A stretch of 40,211 bases of DNA, taken from the NCBI GenBank assembly GCA_017470145.1, contig JAFUFB010000011.1, forward strand, positions 1 to 40,211. Reading direction: 5' to 3'. Source of the DNA: Clostridia bacterium. GTDB lineage: Bacteria; Bacillota; Clostridia; Christensenellales; Aristaeellaceae. The notes beneath the pieces are model-generated. The model saw only the letters and a list, made by a program, of their open reading frames with translations, did not search any database and was not told where the DNA came from. Both the position numbers and the translations under genes were made by a program. Shown piece after piece: positions 15,365-23,425 of this stretch; within the stretch, counting starts at the first letter, position 1, and each line of letters starts with the position of its first letter.

Positions 15365-16232
15365 CCTTTACCGCTCCCGAAGTCAATCCACCCATAAAGT
15401 AGCGGCTGAAGCAGATGAACACGATCAGAATCGGGATAATGGCGATGGTGGCACCCGCGAACATGATGTTCCAGGCCGCCGCGCCGTCGCCGGCGTTCTT
15501 CAGCATGTTGACGCCGACGGTCAAGGGCCGCAGGCTGTCATTGGTCATGGTGAAGACCCGGGGCATGATGTACTCGTTCCATCCCTGGCGGAAGCTCAGA
15601 ATAGCGATGGTGGCCATGACGGGCTTCAGCATAGGGATAATCACCTTGTAATAGGTCTGGAAGAAGGAGCAGCCGTCGATGCGGGCCGCTTCGTCCAGTT
15701 CCCGGGGCACGGAGTTCACATACCCGCGGCAGAGGAAGATGTAGGTTGCCTGGCCGCCACCGGCGGAGAACAGGATGACCGGCCACAGGCTGGTGTTGAT
15801 CTTCAGGTTGGTAGCCAGCTCATACAGGGGCCGCAGGGACACGGAACCTACATTGATGAACATAAAGGCGGTGAAGATGCCATAGATGATTTCCTTGCCG
15901 GGGAAGGTCTTCCGGGAGAAGACATAGCCCGCCATGGAGGACACGAACAGGGAAATCAGCATCACGCCCACGGACAGGAACAGGCTGTTCTTGGTATAGA
16001 CCGCGAAGTTGGCCTGATTCCAGGCGTCCACGTAGTTCTGGGTAACCCACCTGGCGGGAAAGATGTTGGATCCGCCCACCAGCAGCTCCTGATTCTCCTT
16101 AAAGGAGCCCAGGATGATATATAGCACCGGGAAAATGACGATGACGCTGATGCACACCAGCAGCACCCACAGCAGGACCCGGATGGCTTTTTGCGCCGGG
16201 GAATAAACGATTTGCGCTTTGTTCTTTGCCAT
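15360..16232 (-). CDS. Carbohydrate ABC importer permease, MalG type (importer 3)
   Basis: This 290-residue protein has about six transmembrane helices. It contains the EAA loop 'RELDEAARIDGCSFFQTYYKVIIPML' at about residues 180-205 and the typical MalG ending 'FICFSRYFMGGLTSGAVKG'. It forms the channel with the MalF-type protein encoded 16 bases upstream. The ATG follows AGGAGGGG. The family imports di- and oligosaccharides. As with the other importers here there is no ATPase gene nearby. Its stop codon lies in the first arm of the expanded hairpin element. Confidence 0.93.
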   Translation of the reverse strand: MAKNKAQIVYSPAQKAIRVLLWVLLVCISVIVIFPVLYIILGSFKENQELLVGGSNIFPARWVTQNYVDAWNQANFAVYTKNSLFLSVGVMLISLFVSSMAGYVFSRKTFPGKEIIYGIFTAFMFINVGSVSLRPLYELATNLKINTSLWPVILFSAGGGQATYIFLCRGYVNSVPRELDEAARIDGCSFFQTYYKVIIPMLKPVMATIAILSFRQGWNEYIMPRVFTMTNDSLRPLTVGVNMLKNAGDGAAAWNIMFAGATIAIIPILIVFICFSRYFMGGLTSGAVKG

Positions 16233-16248
16233 AATTCATTCCCCTCCT

Positions 16249-17220
16249 TTACACCACATCGTCCAGCTTCTTCGCCACGATGTTGTACACGATGGTGACC
16301 GCGCCGACGATCACCGCCGCCATCAGGCTCAGCAGCGCGCCATAACCGATCTGGCGGGTGGCGTTGGAGCCAGTGCCGAAGATCAGGTTGTAGATATACA
16401 GGAACATGACGTTGGTCCGGGTACCGGGGCCGCCGTTGGTCAGCACCATGATGGCTTCATAATCCTTGAAGGCGCCGGTAATGGCCAGCATCAGCACCAC
16501 CTTCAGCACCGGGGCCAGCATGGGCAGGGTCACCCGGAAGAAGGTCTGCACCGCGTTGGCGCCGTCGATACGGCTGGCTTCGTATACATCCTCCGAGATG
16601 GAGGTCATGCCCGTAACAAAGTACAGCATATAGTTACCAAAGCCGGCCCAGACCGACATGATGATGACCGAGGCCATGACCACGCTGGTGTCCGTCAACC
16701 AGCCGATAGGCTGGGCGATGAGACCCAGCTTCTGAAAAATGCCGTTGAGAATACCATTGCCGGTGGCAAAGATGAACATGAAGATCATACCGGAAATGGA
16801 GGAGGAAATCACCGTAGGCATGAAGAACACGCCCCGGAAGAAGGAGGAACCCCGCAGCTTCTGATTCAGCAGCACCGCCATGATCAGCGCCAGCGGAATG
16901 ATGAAGACCAGCTTCCACAGCGCGTATTCAAAGGTGGTGCCCACGCTGGACCAGAACTTCGCGTCCGCGAACATGTTGGTAATATTCCGCATGCCCGTGA
17001 ACCGCGTATGGGCGGGAATTCCGTCATAATTGTACAGGACGTACCGGAAAATCCAGATGAAAGGATAAATGGAACACACCGCCAGGAAAATCAGCGACGG
17101 CGCCAGCATTACCCAGGCTGCCACTCCGCCGCTTTCCTTCAGGCGCATCTTCTTATCCGCGGGCCGAGGCGTACGGGTGGTAGGCGCCAGCTGCGGATTC
17201 ACATAAGGCTTGGTGGACAC
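16249..17220 (-). CDS. Carbohydrate ABC importer permease, MalF/UgpA type (importer 3)
   Basis: This protein is 323 residues from the GTG at 17220, which has GAGGGAGG upstream; the ATG at 17253 has no ribosome site and would begin inside or close to the preceding hairpin. Six or so membrane helices start at 'AAWVMLAPSLIFLAVCSIYPF', and the EAA loop is 'EDVYEASRIDGANAVQTFF'. It is the partner of the MalG-type permease in one operon with the upstream binding protein. Confidence 0.92.
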   Translation of the reverse strand: MSTKPYVNPQLAPTTRTPRPADKKMRLKESGGVAAWVMLAPSLIFLAVCSIYPFIWIFRYVLYNYDGIPAHTRFTGMRNITNMFADAKFWSSVGTTFEYALWKLVFIIPLALIMAVLLNQKLRGSSFFRGVFFMPTVISSSISGMIFMFIFATGNGILNGIFQKLGLIAQPIGWLTDTSVVMASVIIMSVWAGFGNYMLYFVTGMTSISEDVYEASRIDGANAVQTFFRVTLPMLAPVLKVVLMLAITGAFKDYEAIMVLTNGGPGTRTNVMFLYIYNLIFGTGSNATRQIGYGALLSLMAAVIVGAVTIVYNIVAKKLDDVV

Positions 17221-17262
17221 GGAAGCACTCCCTCCCTCGTTCATCAATTTCATTCAAAATGA

Positions 17263-17286
17263 TCCGGGCGGCAATTACCGCCCGGA
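17263..17286 (-). repeat. Intercistronic hairpin between the importer 3 binding-protein and permease genes
   Basis: TCCGGGCGG and CCGCCCGGA form a 9-bp stem with a 6-base loop and no T-run. It is probably a message-stabilising or partial-termination structure that keeps binding-protein expression above that of the permeases. Confidence 0.7.
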
Positions 17287-17342
17287 CACGAGTTTTTTAC
17301 CAATTTGAGCGGATCAGATTTCCTTCTGAAACCCGACGCGAA

Positions 17343-18686
17343 TTACTTATCCTGCCAAACCACCGTGCCAGCGGAGGGATGCAGCGGATCGTAATCTTCC
17401 ACAACCAGTCTCTGGATGAAGCCCAGGGAGATGTCATCGTCATAAGCGGCGTTGTAACGGGTGTTCAGGTCTTCGATGGCCGCGTCGATGTCCACATAAC
17501 CCATGATGGCGTTCCACAGGGTGGTGCGATAGTCGTCGCCCATCAGGTTGATGGTGGGCACAGCGGGATACACGGATTCATAGTCCAGCAGGGAGAAATC
17601 GCCCATGCGGCCCATCTTGGACTTGTCAACCTTCTCATCGATGTAGGAGGTGATGGGCAGATCGTAGCCGCCTTCCATGTAGCCCACCAGGAACTCTTCG
17701 CTCTGGAAGTACTTGATTACTTCCCAGGCCGCGTCCTTATTCTTGCTGGAGTTCAGCATCAGATAGCCCTTGTTGGGGTTCACCTGCAGCGCGCCCTTGA
17801 TTTCGCCATCCAGGGAGGGCACAGGGGATACGCCCCACTCGAACTTCTCGATGGGGAACTGATTGGTGAACACGCCCGCTTCCTGAGAGGCGTTGCCCCA
17901 CAGGGCGAAGGTGCCTTCCGCAAACATGGCGCGCATGTTGTCCACGCCCTGCTGATCCGGATAGGCCACAGCCACCAGCTCACGGCCCGCTTCCAGGAAG
18001 GGCTTGTAGCCTGAGAAGTCGAACTTGCCGTTGGCGTAGTCATAATAGAACACGCCGGAAACCTGGGCCATCATCTCCAGCTGCCGCTCGAAGGGGGAGG
18101 AGGAGGTGAAGCCGATGCCGTAGGTCACAGGATCGTTGGCCTTGCCATCTTCCGTGATCTTCTTGGCCATTTCGATGTACTCAGGCAGGGACGCGGGAAT
18201 GCCTTCGAAGCCGGAAGCAGCCAGCAGGTCCTTGTTGTACTCGATGCGGACGCCGGAGCGCTGGCCGGAGGGCACCCAGTAGATAGCATCGCCGATGGCG
18301 TTCAGGCCTTCGAACTTCAGGTTCAGCGCATCGGTGACCTTCTGGAACTCTTCATCCGCCTCGATGTAGGGGGTCAGATTCACCAGCGCGTCGTAGTCAA
18401 CCATGTTCTTCAGGGTCACGGACTGGCCGATGATGTCCGGGGCCGTGCCGCCGTCGATGGCCAGCAGGATGGAGTTCTCGAAGTCGTCCGTCATGATGAC
18501 CATGTTGATCTCGATATCATCATGGGCGGCGTTGAACTTCTCGATCATTTCATTGAGATAAACCTCGTCATGGCGGTCATTGGACCAATAGGTGACGACC
18601 GTCTTGTCGGCCAGCGCGGGGATGGCGGACAGCACCATAACGACCACCATCATCAGGGCTACCAACAGGGATACCTTTCTCTTCAT
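17343..18686 (-). CDS. Extracellular solute-binding protein, family 1 (importer 3)
   Basis: This 447-residue protein has a long hydrophobic signal peptide ending 'AIPALA' before Asp-Lys, then a classic family 1 sugar-binding fold: 'VTYWSNDRHDEVYLNEMIEKFNAAHDDIEINM' and 'DGGTAPDIIGQ'. There is no lipobox Cys, so it may be freely secreted, or held in the wall by a mechanism not visible here. AAGGAGG precedes the ATG at 18686; the ATG at 18716 lacks a ribosome site. It is first in the importer 3 operon. A neighbouring alpha-mannosidase (divergent) and alpha-galactosidase (downstream) suggest galacto- or manno-oligosaccharides as ligands, but that is inference. Confidence 0.93.
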   Translation of the reverse strand: MKRKVSLLVALMMVVVMVLSAIPALADKTVVTYWSNDRHDEVYLNEMIEKFNAAHDDIEINMVIMTDDFENSILLAIDGGTAPDIIGQSVTLKNMVDYDALVNLTPYIEADEEFQKVTDALNLKFEGLNAIGDAIYWVPSGQRSGVRIEYNKDLLAASGFEGIPASLPEYIEMAKKITEDGKANDPVTYGIGFTSSSPFERQLEMMAQVSGVFYYDYANGKFDFSGYKPFLEAGRELVAVAYPDQQGVDNMRAMFAEGTFALWGNASQEAGVFTNQFPIEKFEWGVSPVPSLDGEIKGALQVNPNKGYLMLNSSKNKDAAWEVIKYFQSEEFLVGYMEGGYDLPITSYIDEKVDKSKMGRMGDFSLLDYESVYPAVPTINLMGDDYRTTLWNAIMGYVDIDAAIEDLNTRYNAAYDDDISLGFIQRLVVEDYDPLHPSAGTVVWQDK

Positions 18687-18897
18687 AGGGGAAACCTCCT
18701 TATTCTTTTTTCCCAAAGGTTATTGGGGGTGAAATTATCTAACAAAGCGCCTTTTTGCAATAGTTTTTGATAAAAAATTCACACATTTTTGTTACAAATT
18801 TATGAAATCCAGTTTAGATTTTGCTCAGGAATTGATCAAAACGGGATGAAATCATATTCTTTCCGCTATGAATTTTGTTTTGAGCCTCAATTCGATG

Positions 18898-18927
18898 TTG
18901 CGAATCCCCCTCCCCTCATGATACAAT
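18898..18927 (+). promoter_or_regulatory. Promoter of the NifU-like/GH38 unit
   Basis: TTGCGA (18898-18903), 18 bases and TACAAT (18922-18927) lie 43 bases before the start. The 284-base stretch from 18687 also holds the minus-strand start region of importer 3, for which I see only AT-rich sequence and no convincing spaced hexamers. Confidence 0.6.
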
Positions 18928-18970
18928 ATCCCCACGAAAATCTAATCAAACAGGGAGGGCATGGCATCAA

Positions 18971-19207
18971 ATGAAGGAATATATCGAGCAAACCCTGGCT
19001 CCCCGGGTACAGGGGGATGGCGGCTGGGTTGAGTTTGTCTCCCTAGAGGGGGATCAGCTGACGCTGACCTTCCGGGGGGAATGCTCCAAATGCTTTATTC
19101 TCGACCGCTGCATAGACTGGATCGCAAAGAAAATCCAGGAAGACCTGGGGCAGAAGGTGGAGATCAAAGCGGTAAGGAAAAAGCCTTTTTTCTGGGACAA
19201 CAACTGA
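18971..19207 (+). CDS. Stand-alone NifU C-terminal-domain-like protein
   Basis: This 78-residue protein matches the NifU C-terminal iron-sulfur scaffold domain: 'LAPRVQGDGGWVEFVSLEGDQLTLTFRGECSKC', with Cys38, Cys41 and Cys47. The usual motif is C-x2-C; the third Cys is extra. It could carry or transfer an Fe-S cluster in the cytoplasm, or be a degenerate relative. AGGGAGG lies 11 bases upstream. The last three codons and the TGA are part of the first arm of a hairpin element, so its C-terminus ('FFWDNN') may have been reshaped by the element. It precedes the mannosidase gene by 119 bases; a functional link is not evident. Confidence 0.8.
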   Translation: MKEYIEQTLAPRVQGDGGWVEFVSLEGDQLTLTFRGECSKCFILDRCIDWIAKKIQEDLGQKVEIKAVRKKPFFWDNN

Positions 19208-19295
19208 TGACCGCCAGTGGCGGAAATTTCATCAGTTGTTGTCTCAACCGAAAAGGAGGGAGCTCCCCAGTGGGGAGTCCCGACTATTGAGGTTG
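19196..19295 (+). other. Stop-codon hairpin element, copy 2
   Basis: GACAACAACTGATGA (19196-19210, including the TGA stop) pairs perfectly with 19229-19243 around CCGCC-AGT-GGCGG and the AAATT bulge. The second structure has GGGA/TCCC, then CTCCCC-AGT-GGGGAG (19263-19277), closed by CTCAA/TTGAG or CAACC/GGTTG. The 22-base core from 19209 to 19230 is identical to copy 1, while the outer arms are unrelated to it. Confidence 0.8.
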
Positions 19296-19326
19296 CGGAT
19301 ACAACAATTGACGAAAGGAAATACCT

Positions 19327-22305
19327 ATGGCACATGTAAAAGTCGTTCGCCGCTCCATGCGGCCAGAAGAATGGACCGACCTCCGCTTCACCTGGTTGCA
19401 GCGGGGCATCTATGAACAAAAGGAAGAAATCATCGGATGGCGGATTCGGGACGCCCGCCAGATCGCGGAAAACGAATATGAATTCCTGGACGGGGAGGAG
19501 CGGGACCTCCATCGGGGCGAGCTCTACTTCACCCCGGACGGCACCGCCTTTCTCCACGCCCACGCCACCATCCCGGACAAATTCGACGGCCGGAATGTCT
19601 ATCTCTCCCTGAAGACCTCCGCAGAGATGATTGTCCAGGTTAACGGCAAGTTCGTCGGCGGCATCGACCCCAACCGGGAGCGCATCCTGCTGAATCCCTA
19701 CATCGACGGGAAGGAGCTGGATATCCAGATCGAGGCCTACAACCGCTCCAAGCCCGACGATGAGCGCAACCCCGCCTCCCTGAACATCCGGGGCTGCCGA
19801 CAGGTCTTCGAAGGCGCTTATCTGGCCACCATCCGGGAGAACGTCCAGTCCCTGGTGTATGACTACATCCTCCTGATGGACATCGCCCACAGCGAGTATT
19901 TCAACGAGGATTATCGCAAATTCCTTTTCGTGGAGCTGAGCCACGCCCTGGATCGGGTGGATTTCGACACCTGGGAAGGGGTGGACGAGGCTGCGGAATA
20001 CGTACAGAAGGTCATCTATGAAAACACCGACTTCCACGGCAGCGGCGACGTGGCCCTGGTGGGCCACTCCCATCTGGACATCGCCTATTACTGGCGGCGG
20101 ATCCACGCGGTGCAAAAGAACGCCCGTACCATTCTGATCCAGCTGCGGCTGATGGACCAGTATCCCGAATTCCGCTATACCCACACCCAGGCCTACACCT
20201 ATGAAACCCTGGAGAAATATTATCCCGAGCTCTTTGCCGAGCTGCAGGAGAAAGTCAAGGCCGGCCAGTTCGAGCCTGTGGGCTCCATGTACGTGGAGCC
20301 GGACTGCAACATTCCTGCCGCCGAGAGCCTGATCCGTCAATTCCTTTACGGGCAGCGCTTCTTCCGCCGAGCCTTCGGCAAAACCCTGGATAACGCCTGG
20401 CTGCCGGATGTGTTCGGCAACAGCTGGATCATGCCCCAGATTTTGAAAAAGAGCGGCATGGATTATTTCGTGTCCAACAAGATGTCCACCTGGAACGATA
20501 CCAACCGTTTTCCCCATAATAACTTCATCTGGAAGGGGATCGACGGCAGCGAGGTATACGCCTCCGTGCCCCCGACTCATTTCATCAGTTGGAACATGCC
20601 CAGCCAGATTCAAGAAAACTGGGAGGCCTATCAGGATAAGGAAACCGGCGGTCAGACCCTGTCCATGTACGGATACGGCGATGGCGGCAGCGGCGTGACG
20701 GAGGAGATGCTGGAAATGGTCCGCCGCTTCCCGAAGGTCTCCGTCATGCCGAAAACGGAAATCACCGGCGGGGCAGATTTCCTGCATAAGAACCTGAAGG
20801 ACAATGACAAGCTGGCGGTCTGGGACGGAGAGCTGTACCTGGAGATGCACCGGGGCACCTTTACCACCAAATCCAATCTGAAAAAAGCCAACCGCGCCCT
20901 GGAATTCAAGCTGCGGGAGGCGGAAATGGCCTGCGCCCTGGGAGCCCTGGCCGGGGAAGCCTATCCCGCCGAGGAGCTGCGGGAATGTTGGAAAAAGCTG
21001 CTGCTGAACCAGTTCCACGATATCCTGCCCGGCTCCCACATTCATCCCGTGTACGAGGACGCCATGGCGGATTACGCGGAGATCGACGCAAAGCTGAGCG
21101 CTCTCCTGTCTGCCAAGAAAGCCGACGGCTGGTTTAATTCCCTGCCCTTCCCCCGGGAGGAGGTAACCTTCCTGCCGGATGAAAAGGGCAATATCACGCG
21201 GGATGGAGTCAAGGGCTTCTGGGCCATTCCCCACCTGCCCGGCCTTACCGCGGGCCCCATCTCTCCTCTGGAAGGAAAGGCCGGCTGGCTGCGGGCGGAG
21301 CAAAATGAGCAGGGCCAGTGGCAGGCGGAGACCCCCTTCTATACCCTGACCCTAAACCCGGATGGCAGCTTCGCCTCCCTCTTTGATCGGCAGCTGAACC
21401 GGGAATGGGTGCGGCCCGGCTGCGGCTTCAACAAGCTGCACCTCTGGGCGGATCATCCCGGCATGTACGACGCCTGGGACATCCTGCCCAATTACAAGGA
21501 TGTGGCTCGGGATCTGCCCATCGCTCAGGGCCTACGCCTGACCTACCAGGACGATGTTTCCTCGGAATTCACCGTGGATTTCGCTACGGAAAAGAGCGCC
21601 TGGACCATGATCCTCCGCCTCTTCGCTTATAGCCGGCAGATCGAGGTAGAGCACCTGTGCGATTGGCAGGAGAAGCACACCCTGGCCAAGGTCAACTTTG
21701 GCGCGGATGTGCTGACCCGGGACCTGCTCTGCGACACCAGCGCCGGCTTCATTCGCCGCAGCCTCACCAAGAACACCACCTGGGAGGAAGCCCGCTTCGA
21801 GGTTTGCCACCACAAGTGGTTCGACATGAGCGAGACGGACGCGGGCCTGGCCGTCATCAACAGCGGCAAGTATGGCGTCGGCCTGGAGGGGAAGGAAGTC
21901 AGCCTGAGCCTACTGCGCTCCACCATCCGTCCCGATATTACCAGCGATATGGGCCGCCACGATCTGCGCTATGTGATCCTACCCCATGCCGGAGACGCCG
22001 TAGCCGCCGGCGTGAATCGCCTGGCTTTCGCCTACAACGTGCCCCTGACCCAGGCCGCGCCCCAAGTACCGGAGGATTGGAAAAAGGCCATCTGCGACAG
22101 CGGACTGTGGCTGCAGTCCCTGAAGCTCTCCGAGGAGGGAGGTTCCCTGGTACTCCGTCTCAGCGAGCAGGACGGCCGCCGGGCCAGCGTTGCCTTCCCC
22201 GCCCCCGTCCAGCTGCTGAACATGTTGGAGGATCCGGAGGGCGAGACCCAAACCCTGTCCGTCAAGCCCTTTGAGATCGTCACGGTCGGCATTCCTCTGA
22301 AGTAA
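19327..22305 (+). CDS. GH38 alpha-mannosidase
   Basis: This 992-residue enzyme is full length for bacterial GH38. The zinc-binding motif 'GHSHLDIAYYW' gives His247/His249 and Asp251. The probable nucleophile is Asp361 in 'WLPDVFGNSW', and another conserved His is in 'NQFHDILPGSHIHPVYEDA'. The N-terminal 230 residues look like a beta-sandwich. There is no signal peptide, so it should act in the cytoplasm on imported alpha-mannosides, for example from N-glycans or yeast mannan. AAAGGA precedes the ATG at 19327. Codon use is more GC-rich than in the neighbouring importer 1 genes. A terminator follows. Confidence 0.95.
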   Translation: MAHVKVVRRSMRPEEWTDLRFTWLQRGIYEQKEEIIGWRIRDARQIAENEYEFLDGEERDLHRGELYFTPDGTAFLHAHATIPDKFDGRNVYLSLKTSAEMIVQVNGKFVGGIDPNRERILLNPYIDGKELDIQIEAYNRSKPDDERNPASLNIRGCRQVFEGAYLATIRENVQSLVYDYILLMDIAHSEYFNEDYRKFLFVELSHALDRVDFDTWEGVDEAAEYVQKVIYENTDFHGSGDVALVGHSHLDIAYYWRRIHAVQKNARTILIQLRLMDQYPEFRYTHTQAYTYETLEKYYPELFAELQEKVKAGQFEPVGSMYVEPDCNIPAAESLIRQFLYGQRFFRRAFGKTLDNAWLPDVFGNSWIMPQILKKSGMDYFVSNKMSTWNDTNRFPHNNFIWKGIDGSEVYASVPPTHFISWNMPSQIQENWEAYQDKETGGQTLSMYGYGDGGSGVTEEMLEMVRRFPKVSVMPKTEITGGADFLHKNLKDNDKLAVWDGELYLEMHRGTFTTKSNLKKANRALEFKLREAEMACALGALAGEAYPAEELRECWKKLLLNQFHDILPGSHIHPVYEDAMADYAEIDAKLSALLSAKKADGWFNSLPFPREEVTFLPDEKGNITRDGVKGFWAIPHLPGLTAGPISPLEGKAGWLRAEQNEQGQWQAETPFYTLTLNPDGSFASLFDRQLNREWVRPGCGFNKLHLWADHPGMYDAWDILPNYKDVARDLPIAQGLRLTYQDDVSSEFTVDFATEKSAWTMILRLFAYSRQIEVEHLCDWQEKHTLAKVNFGADVLTRDLLCDTSAGFIRRSLTKNTTWEEARFEVCHHKWFDMSETDAGLAVINSGKYGVGLEGKEVSLSLLRSTIRPDITSDMGRHDLRYVILPHAGDAVAAGVNRLAFAYNVPLTQAAPQVPEDWKKAICDSGLWLQSLKLSEEGGSLVLRLSEQDGRRASVAFPAPVQLLNMLEDPEGETQTLSVKPFEIVTVGIPLK

Positions 22306-22335
22306 AAAATTCGCCCTCCCCGGCCGGGGAGGGCG
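22306..22335 (-). terminator. Terminator for the DUF554 gene
   Basis: CGCCCTCCCC (22312-22321) pairs with GGGGAGGGCG (22326-22335) around GGCC. On minus it is followed by AA and six T. Confidence 0.8.
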
Positions 22336-22355
22336 TGTATGGATACTTTGCTATG

Positions 22356-22377
22356 CTCCCCGAAAGGGGAGTTTTTT
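22356..22377 (+). terminator. Terminator for the GH38 gene
   Basis: CTCCCC-GAAA-GGGGAG is followed by six T on plus. Together with the neighbouring minus-strand terminator it insulates the convergent genes. Confidence 0.8.
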
Positions 22378-23094
22378 CTACAACACCAGCGCCCAGGCCA
22401 CCGCAAAAATCAGAGAGGGCAGCAGATTGGCGGTTTTGATTTTCGCCCCGAAAATCAGATTCAGGCCTACGCAGAAGATCAGGATAGAGCCCACCAGGCT
22501 CAGATTGGCGCTGGCGGCCGCCGTCATAATGGGGGCCAGCAGCCGGGAAAGCAGGGTAAAGGTTCCCTGGAAGACGCCTACAGGGATAAAGGAGAAGAGA
22601 CATCCCTTCCCCAAGGAGGCGGACATGACCAGGATGATGACGAAGTCCAGAATCGCCTTGGTCACCAGGGTGCTGTGGTCCCCATACAGTCCATCCTGAA
22701 TGGCGCCCACCACAGCCATGGCCCCGATACACACCGTGAGGGAGGCGGTGACGAACCCGCCGATAAAGCCGGAATCATTCTCGTTGCCGGTTTTCTGCTT
22801 CAGCCAGGCCCCCAGGCGCACCATGCGGCCATCCAGGTCCAGCAGCGCTCCCAGGAAGCCGCCCAGCGCCAGGCTCAGCACCACCATCAGGGAGCCACCG
22901 CTGGCCAAATCTTCCCCAGGAATTGTCAGCATTTTGCCCATGGCGCCAGCGATGCCCAGAAACATGGTGGCCACGCCGCAGGCGGCGTTCAGGGTCTCCT
23001 GCACCCGCTCCGGCAGGCGCTTGCCAAACAGCAGCCCCGCCAGTCCGCCGACGATGATGGCGGCTACGTTGATGATGGTTCCTAACCCTGGCAT
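22378..23094 (-). CDS. DUF554 family membrane protein (YqgA/YdfK-like)
   Basis: This protein is 238 residues from the ATG at 23094 and very hydrophobic, with about seven membrane segments. The family N-terminus 'PGLGTIINVAAIIVGGLAGLLFGKRLPERVQETL' and the 'GGFVTASLTVCIGAMAVVGAIQDGL' block are recognisable. The family has no established function; a transport role has been guessed. A TTG at 23100 is an alternative start, since GGAGG lies 4 bases from TTG and 10 from ATG. It has its own promoter and an unusually long, structured leader of about 190 bases. Confidence 0.9.
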   Translation of the reverse strand: MPGLGTIINVAAIIVGGLAGLLFGKRLPERVQETLNAACGVATMFLGIAGAMGKMLTIPGEDLASGGSLMVVLSLALGGFLGALLDLDGRMVRLGAWLKQKTGNENDSGFIGGFVTASLTVCIGAMAVVGAIQDGLYGDHSTLVTKAILDFVIILVMSASLGKGCLFSFIPVGVFQGTFTLLSRLLAPIMTAAASANLSLVGSILIFCVGLNLIFGAKIKTANLLPSLIFAVAWALVL

Positions 23095-23107
23095 AAGCAA
23101 TCGTCCT

Positions 23108-23273
23108 CCCTATCCTGACTCCACTATTTGCGCGCGGGAGTTCCCCTCCGGGGCACGGCTCTCGCCTCCGTTCCAGACGTAGCGGCACAAAGCGGCTGTC
23201 TTCACGCGTGCGCGCTCGCCACCCGCTAAGTGCCGACGTCTTCCAAGGGCCCCTGAGTGAAACATCCCTTCGC
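23108..23273 (-). other. Structured leader or dispersed element before the DUF554 gene
   Basis: On minus the region starts with the 19-base repeat (23273-23255). A nested structure follows: AGACGT/ACGTCT, then CGGCAC/GTGCCG, then GCGG/CCGC, enclosing a GC-rich loop. A second hairpin region contains CCCCGGAGGGG. It is transcribed from the promoter at 23321-23294 if that promoter is used. I recognise no known riboswitch. It accounts for most of the 331-base gap between the DUF554 and MutS-like genes. Similar intergenic stretches may exist in other Clostridia, but I cannot check. Confidence 0.55.
23255..23273 (-). repeat. Second copy of the 19-base repeat
   Basis: GCGAAGGGATGTTTCACTC on minus is identical to 13589-13607 on plus. 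Confidence 0.6.
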
Positions 23274-23293
23274 ATAGCTGGTAGGTCACGCCT

Positions 23294-23321
23294 ATTTTAC
23301 AAAAAAAGCGATTGAAGTCAA
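23294..23321 (-). promoter_or_regulatory. Promoter of the DUF554 transcript
   Basis: TTGACT (23321-23316), 16 bases and TAAAAT (23299-23294) on minus. Confidence 0.65.
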
Positions 23322-23331
23322 GGGGATTTGC

Positions 23332-23359
23332 TTGCTCATTCCATGAATTTGGGTATAAT
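23332..23359 (+). promoter_or_regulatory. Promoter of the MutS-like gene
   Basis: TTGCTC (23332-23337), 16 bases and TATAAT (23354-23359) on plus. Confidence 0.65.
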
Positions 23360-23425
23360 TACGGGCAAGAGGTTTTGACACATCAATGCCGTGGGCGGTA
23401 TGTACCGCCCGGGAAGGAGCCGCCC

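Noticed and set aside
19054-21303. 749-codon minus-strand frame opposite the GH38 and NifU-like genes
   Set aside because: It runs across two unrelated plus-strand genes and the hairpin element, with no ribosome site or recognisable motif.
22775-23275. 166-codon minus-strand frame across the structured leader and the DUF554 gene
   Set aside because: It overlaps the DUF554 gene in another frame and contains the RNA-like inverted repeats. No protein family is visible.
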